64,000 bases of DNA from Bin80 sp965219915 (GTDB lineage: Bacteria > Bacteroidota > Rhodothermia > Rhodothermales > Bin80). Where the stretch lies: contig OZ244794.1 of NCBI GenBank assembly GCA_965219915.1, positions 2,542,001-2,606,000 of the forward strand. The letters are read 5' to 3'. The notes beneath the pieces are model-generated. The model did not search any database. It was not told the origin of the DNA and worked only from the letters and a program-made list of their open reading frames with translations. Of this stretch, positions 37,031 through 45,429 are shown one piece after another (positions within the stretch are counted from its first letter, which is position 1; each line of letters opens with the position of its first letter). A program made the position numbers and the translations under genes.

Positions 37031-37969
37031 CTAGAAGCGGTTCTCCTCAAGGACGGCGTCAAAAGCTTCCTGGGTATCGTGGACTATGATTGTGCCGCGC
37101 ATACTGTAGTGTGCACCACCACAAAGTTGCGCACAACTAATCTCCATATCCGGGGCAGCATAGACTTCCGTTATGCCAGCTTCGTACAACTGAGTGAGCA
37201 CCCTGGTCGACAACCGCTGTCCTTCCTCCGCAATCATGTCCGACCCATCAGCCGTCGGGTAGTCCTGCATGGCAATCCAGCGATAAGGCGGATACTGCGC
37301 CCGACGGCGCTGATCTCCCGAAATCGGCATAGTCTTTGCCATTTCCCTCCGAAACTCACTCGTTGACATTTTCGGGACAAACCAAACCGGGATCTCTAAT
37401 CCTGGAATTACATCCTGCTTTACACGCATATTAGGCAAAGCGAAGCTGTGAATCACGTCCCTGGAAGTAAGATTAACGATAACCGGCTTGTCCTTGACCA
37501 AGTGTAGCGTATTTGTTATGATTACGTCGTCGTCGCCACGCGGGTCACTCGTGTCTATCTCAATAGGCTTCGTGAGCGTAGTTCGTCCGAATTGTCCATC
37601 GTCTCCCGCGTAAATAACATTCCAGGCGAATTGCTCGGAAATCACATTGACGATCAAGGACTCTTCCTCGTCTGGGAAATCATTCTTGATTGTGGCCCAG
37701 ATCGGGAATGCAAAACCCACCAGCAGGACCGCCTCAGCGACGACGACCCCACCCTCCAGATACGACGAAAGCTTATTCTTAACCCCTGTATAACTCGCTT
37801 TCGGGTTGCGCTTCGCATTGAATCGCCAGAGGCAATAAATGAAAAACGGTGCCCAGATCACGAAAAGAAGGATCATGAGCCAGTGCACCCAACTCATCAT
37901 GATGTCAATTTCCGCTCCATGCCCCGAGGCGTCAAGCGGCATGCCCATCCATTTACTTAAATCATTCAT
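37031..37969 (-). CDS. Cytochrome c oxidase subunit II, no cytochrome c domain (A1-type oxidase)
   Basis: 312 residues. Two membrane helices (about 27-48 and 72-91) lead to a CuA domain with CAQLCGGAHYSM near the C-terminus (about 282-293). It has a 50-60 residue insertion before the CuA motif (about 205-270, including SGDQRRRAQYPPYRWIAM) and no haem motif, unlike the caa3 subunit II at 19507-20445. Electrons would therefore come from a separate donor such as a cupredoxin or cytochrome c. It is the last gene of its operon, an unusual place for subunit II, 3 bp after the small CEYC protein. Confidence 0.92.
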   Translation of the reverse strand: MNDLSKWMGMPLDASGHGAEIDIMMSWVHWLMILLFVIWAPFFIYCLWRFNAKRNPKASYTGVKNKLSSYLEGGVVVAEAVLLVGFAFPIWATIKNDFPDEEESLIVNVISEQFAWNVIYAGDDGQFGRTTLTKPIEIDTSDPRGDDDVIITNTLHLVKDKPVIVNLTSRDVIHSFALPNMRVKQDVIPGLEIPVWFVPKMSTSEFRREMAKTMPISGDQRRRAQYPPYRWIAMQDYPTADGSDMIAEEGQRLSTRVLTQLYEAGITEVYAAPDMEISCAQLCGGAHYSMRGTIIVHDTQEAFDAVLEENRF

Positions 37970-37972
37970 GTC

Positions 37973-38251
37973 CTAGACTACGTCTAATTCACTCGATCCA
38001 TTAACAGGATCACGATATTCACTGCCTGACGATTTGACTGCCTTTAGTGCATTCGCGCGGCGATAAGTCTTATAAAAGAACATGCCGACACCGACGCCCA
38101 CAAACCCTATCACCGAAAGGAGCGATGCCATGGAAAACACCAATGCTTTAATCGTTTGCTCATTTGCACCTCCGGTACCCAAGCAGTATTCACAGGCCAC
38201 CGCCGGCGTTGCTATGGCCAATAGTGCTACTATGATGATACTGCGTCTCAT
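37973..38251 (-). CDS. Small CxxC membrane protein in oxidase operon
   Basis: 92 residues starting at the ATG at 38251 (MRRSIIIVALLAIATPAVA), giving a clear signal peptide; a longer upstream frame exists but is less likely. Right after the signal comes CEYCLGTGG, then one membrane helix (about 37-59) and a short charged tail. It overlaps the upstream gene by 4 bp (ATGA) and precedes the subunit II gene by 3 bp. A CxxC pair facing the periplasm could bind copper or exchange thiols for CuA assembly; this is inference. Family not recognised. Confidence 0.75.
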   Translation of the reverse strand: MRRSIIIVALLAIATPAVACEYCLGTGGANEQTIKALVFSMASLLSVIGFVGVGVGMFFYKTYRRANALKAVKSSGSEYRDPVNGSSELDVV

Positions 38252-38448
38252 GCCAAGTGCTTGATTTTTCGCCAAAATGTCACTCCGTAAAAAACAAGGA
38301 CAATTCCCGAAATCAGCGCGATCAGCCCTATGCCTGCCATAACACCGCTGGCATCTGCAATTCCACGCTTCAGCGCCCATAAACCGAGCAGGAAGCTCAG
38401 CACTGTTGCAAAAGCAATAAACACAATATGAACCGTCCTAAGCGACAT
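38248..38448 (-). CDS. Two-helix mini membrane protein in oxidase operon
   Basis: 66 residues, nearly all in two membrane helices (about 5-27 and 35-57) with a basic end RKIKHLA. It overlaps the subunit IV gene by 11 bp upstream and the CEYC gene by 4 bp downstream, so translation is probably coupled. It may be an accessory subunit or assembly factor of the A1-type oxidase. No family was recognised. Confidence 0.72.
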   Translation of the reverse strand: MSLRTVHIVFIAFATVLSFLLGLWALKRGIADASGVMAGIGLIALISGIVLVFYGVTFWRKIKHLA

Positions 38449-38782
38449 GACAGGACAGAATCAACTTAGATAGGGTTGCAATATCCTCCTGATCGGCGTG
38501 TGCACCTATGAAGAGTGCGAACATGCCAGCCAAGAATACCGCTGCCAACAAAAGCACCCACAGAATCAACTGTTTTTCACTGACCAGATGCATAAAGTAC
38601 AGTGCAACTAGAGCCGCCTTAACTGTTGCAATTGCCAAGGCTACAAGTAGTGCCGGCGTAAATGGCATGTGCAGATAAGAAACTGCAACGGTCACAACGG
38701 TTAATACCGAGAGTGCAATGAAAACCGTGATGTACACTTTTACGTGCTTCTTCACGTCTTCCAAGGTCATTTCTTCAGCCAT
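38438..38782 (-). CDS. Cytochrome c oxidase subunit IV-type protein (A1-type oxidase)
   Basis: 114 residues with three helices and the sequence ATVKAALVALYFMHLVSEKQ, typical of the bacterial COX4/CtaF family. The N-terminus MAEEMTLEDVKKHVKVY is polar and cytoplasmic. It lies 18 bp after the subunit III gene and overlaps the next small gene. It is the counterpart of the subunit IV at 16839-17186 but not closely similar to it. Confidence 0.88.
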   Translation of the reverse strand: MAEEMTLEDVKKHVKVYITVFIALSVLTVVTVAVSYLHMPFTPALLVALAIATVKAALVALYFMHLVSEKQLILWVLLLAAVFLAGMFALFIGAHADQEDIATLSKLILSCHVA

Positions 38783-38800
38783 TTCAAACCGTTTGTCTAA

Positions 38801-39439
38801 TCAAATCAAATAGATTGTCGGGAATAGGAATATCCACACCAAGTCCACGAAATGCCAGTATAAGCCGGCAACTTCAATGCGATTAGTGAAATGTGCTTTG
38901 TCACGTGCTGTTCCTAGTTTCCAGAGCTTTGTTCCTGGCCCCCAGAAATAGGCATTCACCAATATCCCACCTGTGACGTGAATCGCATGCAGTCCGGTAA
39001 GTACGAAGTAAACGCCCAGGAAATTATTAGTCGACGCATACCAGTGATGATTGAATTTATCGCCGTACTCAAAACCCTTCACGACGAGGAAGCCCAGGGC
39101 AAGCAGGATCGTGAGTCCCATGTAGAGTTTGTAGCGATCGAAACGATCCATTTTGAGCGAAGCCCAAGCCATGACCATCGTAACACTGGACGCAATAAGA
39201 ATCATCGTATTCAGTGTTGCAAGCGGAACGTTCAGAATCTCGTCTGCGCGTTCAGCCATGATTTCCGAACCATATATCATCATGCCCGGCCATGCATCCG
39301 CACCTATGCGCAGGAATACATAAGCGGCGAACAGGCCGCCAAATAGCATGACCTCCGAAGCTAGAAAGAGCCAAATGCCCAGCTTCGCATTGTTTACGCC
39401 AGTATCTGGGCGTGCCTTTACCTCGTAGGGTATCTGCAT
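38801..39439 (-). CDS. Cytochrome c oxidase subunit III (A1-type oxidase)
   Basis: 212 residues, five predicted helices. Subunit III features: NAKLGIWLFLASEVMLFGGLF-type start (LGIWLFLASEVMLFGG), FNHHWYASTNNFLGVYFVLT, GLHAIHVTGGILVNAYF and AGLYWHFVDLVWIFLFPTIY. It is part of the second haem-copper oxidase. It lies 10 bp after the subunit I gene. Confidence 0.93.
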   Translation of the reverse strand: MQIPYEVKARPDTGVNNAKLGIWLFLASEVMLFGGLFAAYVFLRIGADAWPGMMIYGSEIMAERADEILNVPLATLNTMILIASSVTMVMAWASLKMDRFDRYKLYMGLTILLALGFLVVKGFEYGDKFNHHWYASTNNFLGVYFVLTGLHAIHVTGGILVNAYFWGPGTKLWKLGTARDKAHFTNRIEVAGLYWHFVDLVWIFLFPTIYLI

Positions 39440-39449
39440 TTTGGTTTAC

Positions 39450-41213
39450 TTAGGATTCAACAGATTTGGCAGTATCGGACGCGGACAGGGCAACGGGCAC
39501 CTCCTGTGGACAATAATCCGACTCATGACCGGGTACACTGTACTCGTATGGGCCATGATACACCGTAGGGATCGTAGCAAAGTTGCCATGCCCAATTGGT
39601 GGGGTCGGAGCGGCTGACCACTCAAGCGTCGTAGACTCCCAATGATTACTTTTTTCCACCTTCTTGCCGCGCTTGATGCTCATGAAGAAATTAATGATGA
39701 ATGGCAGCTGGAAAAGTAACAGGATGAAGGCTGATACGGACATGATAACGTTGTAGTGGATCACTCCCTCAGCAAAGCTATAAGTGAGCCCTCCATCAAA
39801 CAAACGGCGTGAAACACCGGGTAGCCCTTGAATGAGCATCGGAAAAAAGATCCCGTTCATCGCAACCAGAGAACCCCAGAAGTGAATCCGGCCGAGCGAT
39901 TCGTTCATGGTACGCCCGGTAACCTTTGGGAACCAGTAATAAATACCGGCAAAGAGCGCAAAGATCGTCCCAGGTGCTACCACGTAGTGAAAATGCCCAA
40001 TAACATAATAGGTATCGTGCAACGGGATATCGGTCGGAGCCAAGCCAAGCGGAAGTCCCGTGAGACCACCAATGCCGAACATGGGGAGGAATCCCAGAGC
40101 AAACCACATTGCGGTATTAAATCGGATAGATCCTCCGAAGAGCGTTATCATGAGCGCTGACAGGATGACGACCGACGGTATTGAGATGATCATTGTCGTG
40201 ACCTGGAAGAATGCACTGATCGTGGTCCCCATGCCCGTGATAAACATGTGGTGCGCCCAGACAATAAAAGAAAAGAAGCCTAGGAATATTACCGACCACA
40301 CCATGAGTCGGTAGCCCCACAGCGGCTTACGCGTATTATTGGCCAGGATCTCGGATATAATCCCCATTGCGGGGAGAATCAAAACATAAACCTCTGGGTG
40401 TGCCAGAAACCAGAACAAGTGCTGCCAGAGCAATGGGCTCCCGCCACCCGCAACTTCCAGCGGTCCATCGGCCGTAACAAGCCCACTTGGCAAAAAGAAG
40501 CTGGTACCTAGGAGTCGGTCTGCTAATTGCAGAAAACCCGCTGCCTCCAGCGGAGGAAAAGCCAACAACAGCAGGAAAGCAGTAATGAATTGTGCCCAAA
40601 CGAAGAAAGGCAATCTGAAAAAAGTCATACCTTCCGCACGAAGCTGGATAATCGTTACGATGAAGTTAATTGCCCCCAATAATGAGGATGTGATCAGCAA
40701 GACCATCCCCCAGAGCCACATGGTTTGTCCCATGGTCTCAATGTCCGCCAGCGGGGGATATGAGGTCCAGCCAGCTTTGGCAGCGCCCTCAGGTACAAAA
40801 AAGCTCGCCAGCATAACTACACCACCCCAGAAGTAGAAGTGGTAGCTGGCCATGTTCAGCCTCGGGAACGCCATGTCCGGCGCACCGATCTGGAGTGGAA
40901 CCACATAATTACCAAACGCTCCGACCGCCAGGGGAACGATGCCCAAAAAAACCATGATCGTGCCATGCATAGCCCCGAACTGGTTGTACATCTCTGGCGT
41001 TAGGGCCCCCAGAAGCGGGATTTCCACTCCGGGCGAGGCCAATTGCCACCGCATGAGCAACATCAGCCCGAACCCGAACAGCAAGAACAGCAGAGCCGTG
41101 AACCCGTACTGGAGGCCGATCACCTTATGATCGGTCGAAAACCAATATCTGCGCCAAAAACCCTCTTTGTGGGCCGAATGCGCGTCCGAATGGGAGTGAC
41201 CTTCTTCCATCAC
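39450..41213 (-). CDS. Cytochrome c oxidase subunit I, A1 type
   Basis: 587 residues with 12 helices and an N-terminal His-rich tail (GHSHSDAHSAH). Ligands are visible in AMHGTIMVF, WAHHMFITGM and HDTYYVIGHFHYVV. The helix VI segment reads FLAHPEVYVLILPAMG with the conserved Glu, so this is an A1-type enzyme, unlike the A2-type ctaD at 17863-19503. A C-terminal extension (about 545-587) with EWSAAPTPPIGHGNF is usual for this branch. It follows the cupredoxin lipoprotein gene by 39 bp. Confidence 0.95.
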   Translation of the reverse strand: MMEEGHSHSDAHSAHKEGFWRRYWFSTDHKVIGLQYGFTALLFLLFGFGLMLLMRWQLASPGVEIPLLGALTPEMYNQFGAMHGTIMVFLGIVPLAVGAFGNYVVPLQIGAPDMAFPRLNMASYHFYFWGGVVMLASFFVPEGAAKAGWTSYPPLADIETMGQTMWLWGMVLLITSSLLGAINFIVTIIQLRAEGMTFFRLPFFVWAQFITAFLLLLAFPPLEAAGFLQLADRLLGTSFFLPSGLVTADGPLEVAGGGSPLLWQHLFWFLAHPEVYVLILPAMGIISEILANNTRKPLWGYRLMVWSVIFLGFFSFIVWAHHMFITGMGTTISAFFQVTTMIISIPSVVILSALMITLFGGSIRFNTAMWFALGFLPMFGIGGLTGLPLGLAPTDIPLHDTYYVIGHFHYVVAPGTIFALFAGIYYWFPKVTGRTMNESLGRIHFWGSLVAMNGIFFPMLIQGLPGVSRRLFDGGLTYSFAEGVIHYNVIMSVSAFILLLFQLPFIINFFMSIKRGKKVEKSNHWESTTLEWSAAPTPPIGHGNFATIPTVYHGPYEYSVPGHESDYCPQEVPVALSASDTAKSVES

Positions 41214-41252
41214 GCGAATACCTTGATTGTAGGACTGTAAAGGAAAATGCGG

Positions 41253-42014
41253 CTATTGATAGGTAATACTGGCTTCCGCCATACCGCCATCAGCAACCAT
41301 CACATCCATCGTCTGCTCTCCGAGTTGTTCGTGCCACGCCGTGACCGTGTAGTTGCCATCTGGAAGACCCGAGATGCTGAATGCACCGCTTGCGTCCGTT
41401 GTGGCAAAATAGGGATGATCCAGTACCCCGATGTAAGCCTGCATCCAGCTGTGCACATCACACTTGACCGAAATCATAACCTCAGGCACGAGAAAGGTTT
41501 TCTCCAGATAGTCTCCGATTCCAGGGGTGGACTCGTTGAATCCCCGGTTATCCTCGGGAACCGGGTGAACATTATGCTGGAAGGGATCACTGTTCTCTAT
41601 ACGAATAGTTTGTCCTGTCTGCATCCCCATCACACGGGGAGTATACATGCATCCTACTTGATCCATGACAACCGGCGCCGTTGGAGCCGCATATGCATAC
41701 CCTTCGGGCAATCCTGCACTTACGTACACAAATACGTTCTGGAGTGCACCATCGCTGACGATCATGTCTTCGCTGAGCGCCACCTCAGCACGCTCATCCG
41801 TGCAGTCATCATTCATTCGCACGGGCGTGCGTTCAGTGGGTTCACCAGTGAACATTACCATCCCGGAGACACTACCTGTCCCCATCGCGGTCATTTCCTC
41901 GGCCGGCATAGCGTCCCCGCTGTCGGATCCGCCGTCTGTAGCGGTATCACCGCCGCCACCACCGCAGGCAGCAAGCAAGAGAACCAATAGCATGGAGATT
42001 GCTGTGAGTCGCAT
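41253..42014 (-). CDS. Cupredoxin lipoprotein with C-terminal CarboxypepD_reg-like domain
   Basis: About 253 residues from the ATG at 42014 (MRLTAISMLLVLLLAAC); a frame from 42062 adds 16 residues before the signal and is less likely. The lipobox LAAC is followed by a Gly/Asp/Met-rich linker. The cupredoxin part has His in NSDPFQHNVHP and a CDVHSWM cluster (C-x2-H-x2-M), a set of ligands able to bind one copper. The last 60 residues (FATTDASGAFSISGLPDGNY) resemble the carboxypeptidase regulatory beta-sandwich. It heads the A1 oxidase operon and may donate electrons or copper to subunit II. Confidence 0.8.
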   Translation of the reverse strand: MRLTAISMLLVLLLAACGGGGGDTATDGGSDSGDAMPAEEMTAMGTGSVSGMVMFTGEPTERTPVRMNDDCTDERAEVALSEDMIVSDGALQNVFVYVSAGLPEGYAYAAPTAPVVMDQVGCMYTPRVMGMQTGQTIRIENSDPFQHNVHPVPEDNRGFNESTPGIGDYLEKTFLVPEVMISVKCDVHSWMQAYIGVLDHPYFATTDASGAFSISGLPDGNYTVTAWHEQLGEQTMDVMVADGGMAEASITYQ

Positions 42015-42150
42015 CGAAATTCTGGTCTGATTAGAGGTTTCTTCTTCGTTTAGACAGCCCATTTACATAAGCCGACGCGCGAATATACGCTTTCTTGGGC
42101 AATCTATCGCGTACTCCTTGATTCGCGCGAAAATCTGTACCTTTTGAGTT

Positions 42151-42510
42151 ATGGATTGGGTATGGACACTTTATAAAAAATACATCACAAAGGGACTAGT
42201 AGCCAAGGGAAATTCTGATCCCACTGAAGCCGAACTTGAAGCTGCCTTCATGAAAGCACTAGCTGGATCATATGTTACGGTTCTTGTCCAGGAACCATGG
42301 ATGAACTCCGTACGCTTCAAGGGCCTAGCCAAGGGGCACCTGTCTGAAATGACCGACCTTATAAGAGATCCAATGACTTGGCTCCAAGAGCGTTACGGTG
42401 GTGGTAAATTTAAGCTTAATTTTCATGAGGGATGGAATTTTGTTGCTACGAAAAACTTCAAACCGGAGGGACCACCTCTCTGGAAAGACGCCCCAGAAAT
42501 CTCTTTCTAA
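42151..42510 (+). CDS. Conserved-looking hypothetical protein (119 aa)
   Basis: 119 residues, soluble, no signal. It starts MDWVWTLYKKYITKG and has a patterned C-terminal half (DPMTWLQERYGGGKFKLNF, then FVATKNFKPEGPPLWK). I do not recognise the family. The TAA stop at 42508-42510 is followed immediately by the GTG of the next gene, so the two are almost certainly co-translated. It diverges from the oxidase operon with a 136-bp gap; TACCTTTTG just upstream of the start resembles the Bacteroidota -7 promoter element TAnnTTTG. Confidence 0.7.
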   Translation: MDWVWTLYKKYITKGLVAKGNSDPTEAELEAAFMKALAGSYVTVLVQEPWMNSVRFKGLAKGHLSEMTDLIRDPMTWLQERYGGGKFKLNFHEGWNFVATKNFKPEGPPLWKDAPEISF

Positions 42511-43023
42511 GTGGAAGCAATCAGCCCCCTACACCCCAATGACCGCGAACGCGTGGTAGTATTTCTGGGTTTTCTTACTAGTGAGGAATGCCGCAAGGCT
42601 TGTTGTGAGCACGCGCAACCGGAAGTGCTGGCTGCAACACTAACCAATCTCTGGTTTGAAGAGATTTACATCCCCGGCGAAACCGCAATTGAAGGCATCA
42701 AGCCTGTACCGGCCCCTGAGGACTGCACCCGCTTTAATGCCTGTTTCAGTGCCGAAGAGCTTACCATGCTGGAACGATTCCATGGATTCTTTGAACTTCG
42801 ATTAAACTTTCTGACTAACCAGGTTCATGGGCGGGCATTTTTTCCAGACAATGACAGCTGGCGAGGTGTACTACAGCATGCGCGATACGTCCTCGCGGAA
42901 CTTGACCCAGACCCCGAATGGCTGCGCACGATGCTGGAAGCACTGATCCAAAAACTACAGGAAGGGCAACTGATGGAAGGACTGCGAACCCCTCGCCAGC
43001 TCTTGTCACCCTGTGACACATGA
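42511..43023 (+). CDS. Hypothetical protein paired with the 119-aa gene
   Basis: 170 residues starting with GTG directly after the stop of the previous gene. It is acidic and mostly helical, with a Cys cluster ECRKACCEHAQP (about 27-38), FSAEELTMLERFHGFFELRL in the middle, and PDPEWLRTMLEALIQKLQEG near the end. No membrane segment or signal. Family not recognised. The perfect stop/start junction with 42151-42510 suggests a two-protein unit. Confidence 0.65.
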   Translation: MEAISPLHPNDRERVVVFLGFLTSEECRKACCEHAQPEVLAATLTNLWFEEIYIPGETAIEGIKPVPAPEDCTRFNACFSAEELTMLERFHGFFELRLNFLTNQVHGRAFFPDNDSWRGVLQHARYVLAELDPDPEWLRTMLEALIQKLQEGQLMEGLRTPRQLLSPCDT

Positions 43024-43426
43024 AGCCTGAAACACTCATGACCGATGATTTCAGGACTTCGTAGACTACGGAAAGGACAAAATATCAGACAGGTACAGAC
43101 ATAATTCCCTTCGCATAGGCTGCTTGCATTCAATGAATCAGTCGAAAGACACTGATCTCGGGGACAAGATTCCTCATAACGCCCCAAGACCGTGTTCGGT
43201 GATTTTCCGGGCACCAATGTACATTTGATGCGTAAACCCGCTCGCTGCACTTCTACTGCTGGTACGACTCTGACGTCGAAGGTACTTCGGTATAGCTCTG
43301 ATGGTAACACTACCTTAGTATCTTCAGTATCAGTTGGATTTTGTATTATTGCAGGGGCGGTCGTCCTTCGGTCGTGCGTCGTGCAGGTCACCATCCCATT
43401 CATGTTAACTCATATAGCGTAACGTA
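43024..43426. other. Intergenic stretch before the cupredoxin gene
   Basis: About 400 bp without a convincing gene; short open frames here have no recognisable motifs and shadow other frames. It should contain the cupredoxin promoter. The only palindromic piece noted is around GGGGCGGTCGTCCTTCGG (about 43353-43370), which is weak. Confidence 0.35.
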
Positions 43427-43933
43427 ATGAAATTTTTCCCATACTCAGCACTGATTCTAGTCTTCGCCTTTGCATTTGCGGCCTGTGGCGGAAGTGAGCA
43501 AGCTCCCGAATCCGAAATGGAAATGGAAGTCGGAGCCGAAGAAACTGAGATAACTGGCGTATCGATAACCATCCAGCCCGACGGCGACAATATGATGTAT
43601 GCCGAGGAGACTATCACTGTTACGGCAGGAACAGAGGTTACCCTGGTTTTGGAAAACACGGCCACTGCTCCTGTAATGATTCATAACATTGTCGTGCTCA
43701 ATTCGGATTCAGATGAAGAGGCCACGCGGGTTGGTATGGCTGCGCTCGCAGCGGGGGAAGCTATGGACTATGTCCCGGAAGACGAGGCCATACTTGCCTA
43801 CACTCCAATGGCAAATCCAGGCGAAACCGTTGAGGTGACCTTCACAGCTCCCTCGGAACCTGGAAATTACCGGTTTATTTGCACCTATCCCGGACATTTT
43901 GCCACAATGCAAGGAGTCCTTGTTGTTCAGTGA
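43427..43933 (+). CDS. Auracyanin/azurin-like blue copper lipoprotein
   Basis: 168 residues. The lipoprotein signal ends AFAAC, followed by a Glu/Met-rich linker (about 22-42). The cupredoxin domain holds a full type 1 copper set: His in VMIHNIVV (about 85) and FICTYPGHFATMQG near the C-terminus (Cys, His and Met). The C-terminal motif resembles auracyanins, the electron acceptors of Alternative Complex III in Chloroflexus. A role as mobile or tethered carrier between ACIII and the oxidases is therefore plausible. It is monocistronic, followed by two GC-rich hairpins. Confidence 0.87.
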   Translation: MKFFPYSALILVFAFAFAACGGSEQAPESEMEMEVGAEETEITGVSITIQPDGDNMMYAEETITVTAGTEVTLVLENTATAPVMIHNIVVLNSDSDEEATRVGMAALAAGEAMDYVPEDEAILAYTPMANPGETVEVTFTAPSEPGNYRFICTYPGHFATMQGVLVVQ

Positions 43934-43960
43934 TTGCGGGGAAGTCAATTCCGGTCCTGA

Positions 43961-44029
43961 GCCCTCGTAAGGGCCCATGGCTATGAACGTCCGGGGAGCC
44001 CGGGGTCCTTTAAGAAGGACCCGCTCCGG
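43961..44029 (+). terminator. Two consecutive GC-rich hairpins after the cupredoxin gene
   Basis: The first hairpin is GCCCT, loop CGTA, AGGGC (43961-43974). The second is a long stem at 43991-44029: GGGTCCTT, loop TAAG, AAGGACCC, extended outside by CCGGGGAGC pairing with GCTCCGG. No U-tract follows. They probably end or stabilise the cupredoxin mRNA, since many Bacteroidota terminators lack a clear U run. Confidence 0.45.
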
Positions 44030-44163
44030 CTGCGAGATATATACAGAGGAACTTATTAAATATCAAAAAAAGAGGTGCCGGGACAAATAGTCCCCTCACC
44101 CGCATTGGTGATCCTCAGGCTCTGCCCTGACTCCGAAAACTTGCCATCTTGCTGCGCCAGTCC

Positions 44164-44505
44164 ATGCGCAAGAAGAACAAAATTGAGATTGACCGCATCC
44201 TGAATGGTGAGGCCATTCTCTATCGGGATCGGGTGCGGTGTGACATTGACCTGGGCTCCAAGCCGCGCAAGAATACCTTGCTTCATACGAATTCACGCCT
44301 GTTACTCTATTCCCGCACTCCAATGGGACTTCAGCTCACCATTGTGCACTACAACGAAGTTGAATGCATTACATCGGGAAAAACCAAAGGACGGCCCTAC
44401 TTGCAACTACTGGGAGACAATGCACGCGTATTACTCCTTTTCAAGTCTAAGTCCGCCCGCGAAGACTATAGAAAAGTTTTTGAAGAGCGCATACCAGACG
44501 AATAA
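44164..44505 (+). CDS. Small PH-like hypothetical protein
   Basis: 113 residues from the ATG at 44164; a TTG five codons upstream is the alternative. The pattern LNGEAILYRDRVRC, LLHTNSRLLLYSR, VECITSGKTKGRPYLQL and LLLFKSKSAREDYRKVF alternates strands and ends in a helix. This is how bacterial PH-like (YokE/bPH) domains look. No signal or membrane helix. It precedes the LpxH-like gene by about 95 bp. Confidence 0.6.
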   Translation: MRKKNKIEIDRILNGEAILYRDRVRCDIDLGSKPRKNTLLHTNSRLLLYSRTPMGLQLTIVHYNEVECITSGKTKGRPYLQLLGDNARVLLLFKSKSAREDYRKVFEERIPDE

Positions 44506-44599
44506 TCCCTTTTTCGAATATTATTCAGATTCGTATTGCCTCCCGTGACTCGGCCTTCAAGCTAAATGCTCTACTCTAACAGCTAATTGCTACCCCTAC

Positions 44600-45427
44600 A
44601 TGGATGGTAACGTAAAATACTATCGCACGATTTGGCTGTCAGACTTTCATCTTGGTACAAAGGACTGCAAAGCCGCTTACCTGCTTGATTTTCTCCGCCA
44701 CAACGAAAGTGAAACACTCTATCTGGTAGGAGATATTTTCGACGGTTGGGCCCTGTCCCGCTCTTGGAACTGGGATCAATTTCACAATGATGTGATCCAA
44801 AAACTGCTGCGCAAAGCACGTAAAGGAACACGCGTAATCTACCTGCCAGGAAATCATGACGAATTTGCGCGAGACTATCTCGGGCTCCGGTTTGGTCGCG
44901 TGCAGATTGAAGAAGAAGTGATTCATGAAACCGCAGATGGACGCAAGCTACTGGTGCTGCATGGGGATGTATTTGATGGCATGATTCGACACGCGCGCTG
45001 GATCTCGGTCATCGGGGCCAGGGCTTATCATGCACTGTTATTCTTGAACCGTTGGGTCAACCGATGTCGGCGTCTATTTGGAATGCCCTACTGGTCGCTT
45101 TCGGCATATCTCAAACATCGGACCAAGCGTGCAGTGCAGTTCATCGCCAACTTTGAAAACGCTATGGTTGGTGTTGCTAAGGCAAAGAACGCCGACGGCG
45201 TCGTCTGCGGACACGTCCACTTTGCCGAAATCCGGGAAATTGGATCCATTCTATACGCGAATTCGGGGGACTGGATGGAGAGTTGTACCGGACTGGTTGA
45301 GCATTTTGATGGCAGACTGGAGCTTTTGCACTGGGTCGCTATGGACCACCAACCACAACTTCTGCGGAATGGAGGCGATGGACAGTCCACCGAGATACCC
45401 AAAATCGTGTTCAAAGGAATTTCCTAG
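44600..45427 (+). CDS. UDP-2,3-diacylglucosamine diphosphatase-like metallophosphoesterase
   Basis: 275 residues of the calcineurin-like family. Metal and active-site motifs appear in order: SDFHLG (about 14-19), GDIFDGW (about 44-50), GNHDEF (about 79-84), HGDVFDG (about 114-120) and GHVHFAE (about 198-204). The set and spacing match LpxH/LpxH2, which removes UMP from UDP-2,3-diacylglucosamine in lipid A synthesis at the inner membrane. The gene ends 2 bp before the glycosyltransferase gene, so they form a pair. A phosphoesterase of related substrate remains possible. Confidence 0.83.
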   Translation: MDGNVKYYRTIWLSDFHLGTKDCKAAYLLDFLRHNESETLYLVGDIFDGWALSRSWNWDQFHNDVIQKLLRKARKGTRVIYLPGNHDEFARDYLGLRFGRVQIEEEVIHETADGRKLLVLHGDVFDGMIRHARWISVIGARAYHALLFLNRWVNRCRRLFGMPYWSLSAYLKHRTKRAVQFIANFENAMVGVAKAKNADGVVCGHVHFAEIREIGSILYANSGDWMESCTGLVEHFDGRLELLHWVAMDHQPQLLRNGGDGQSTEIPKIVFKGIS

Positions 45428-45429
45428 CA

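Noticed and set aside
42825..43403. 192-codon minus-strand open frame
   Set aside because: Antisense to the coupled 42511-43023 gene and composed of Ser/Arg/Cys-rich sequence with no family resemblance.
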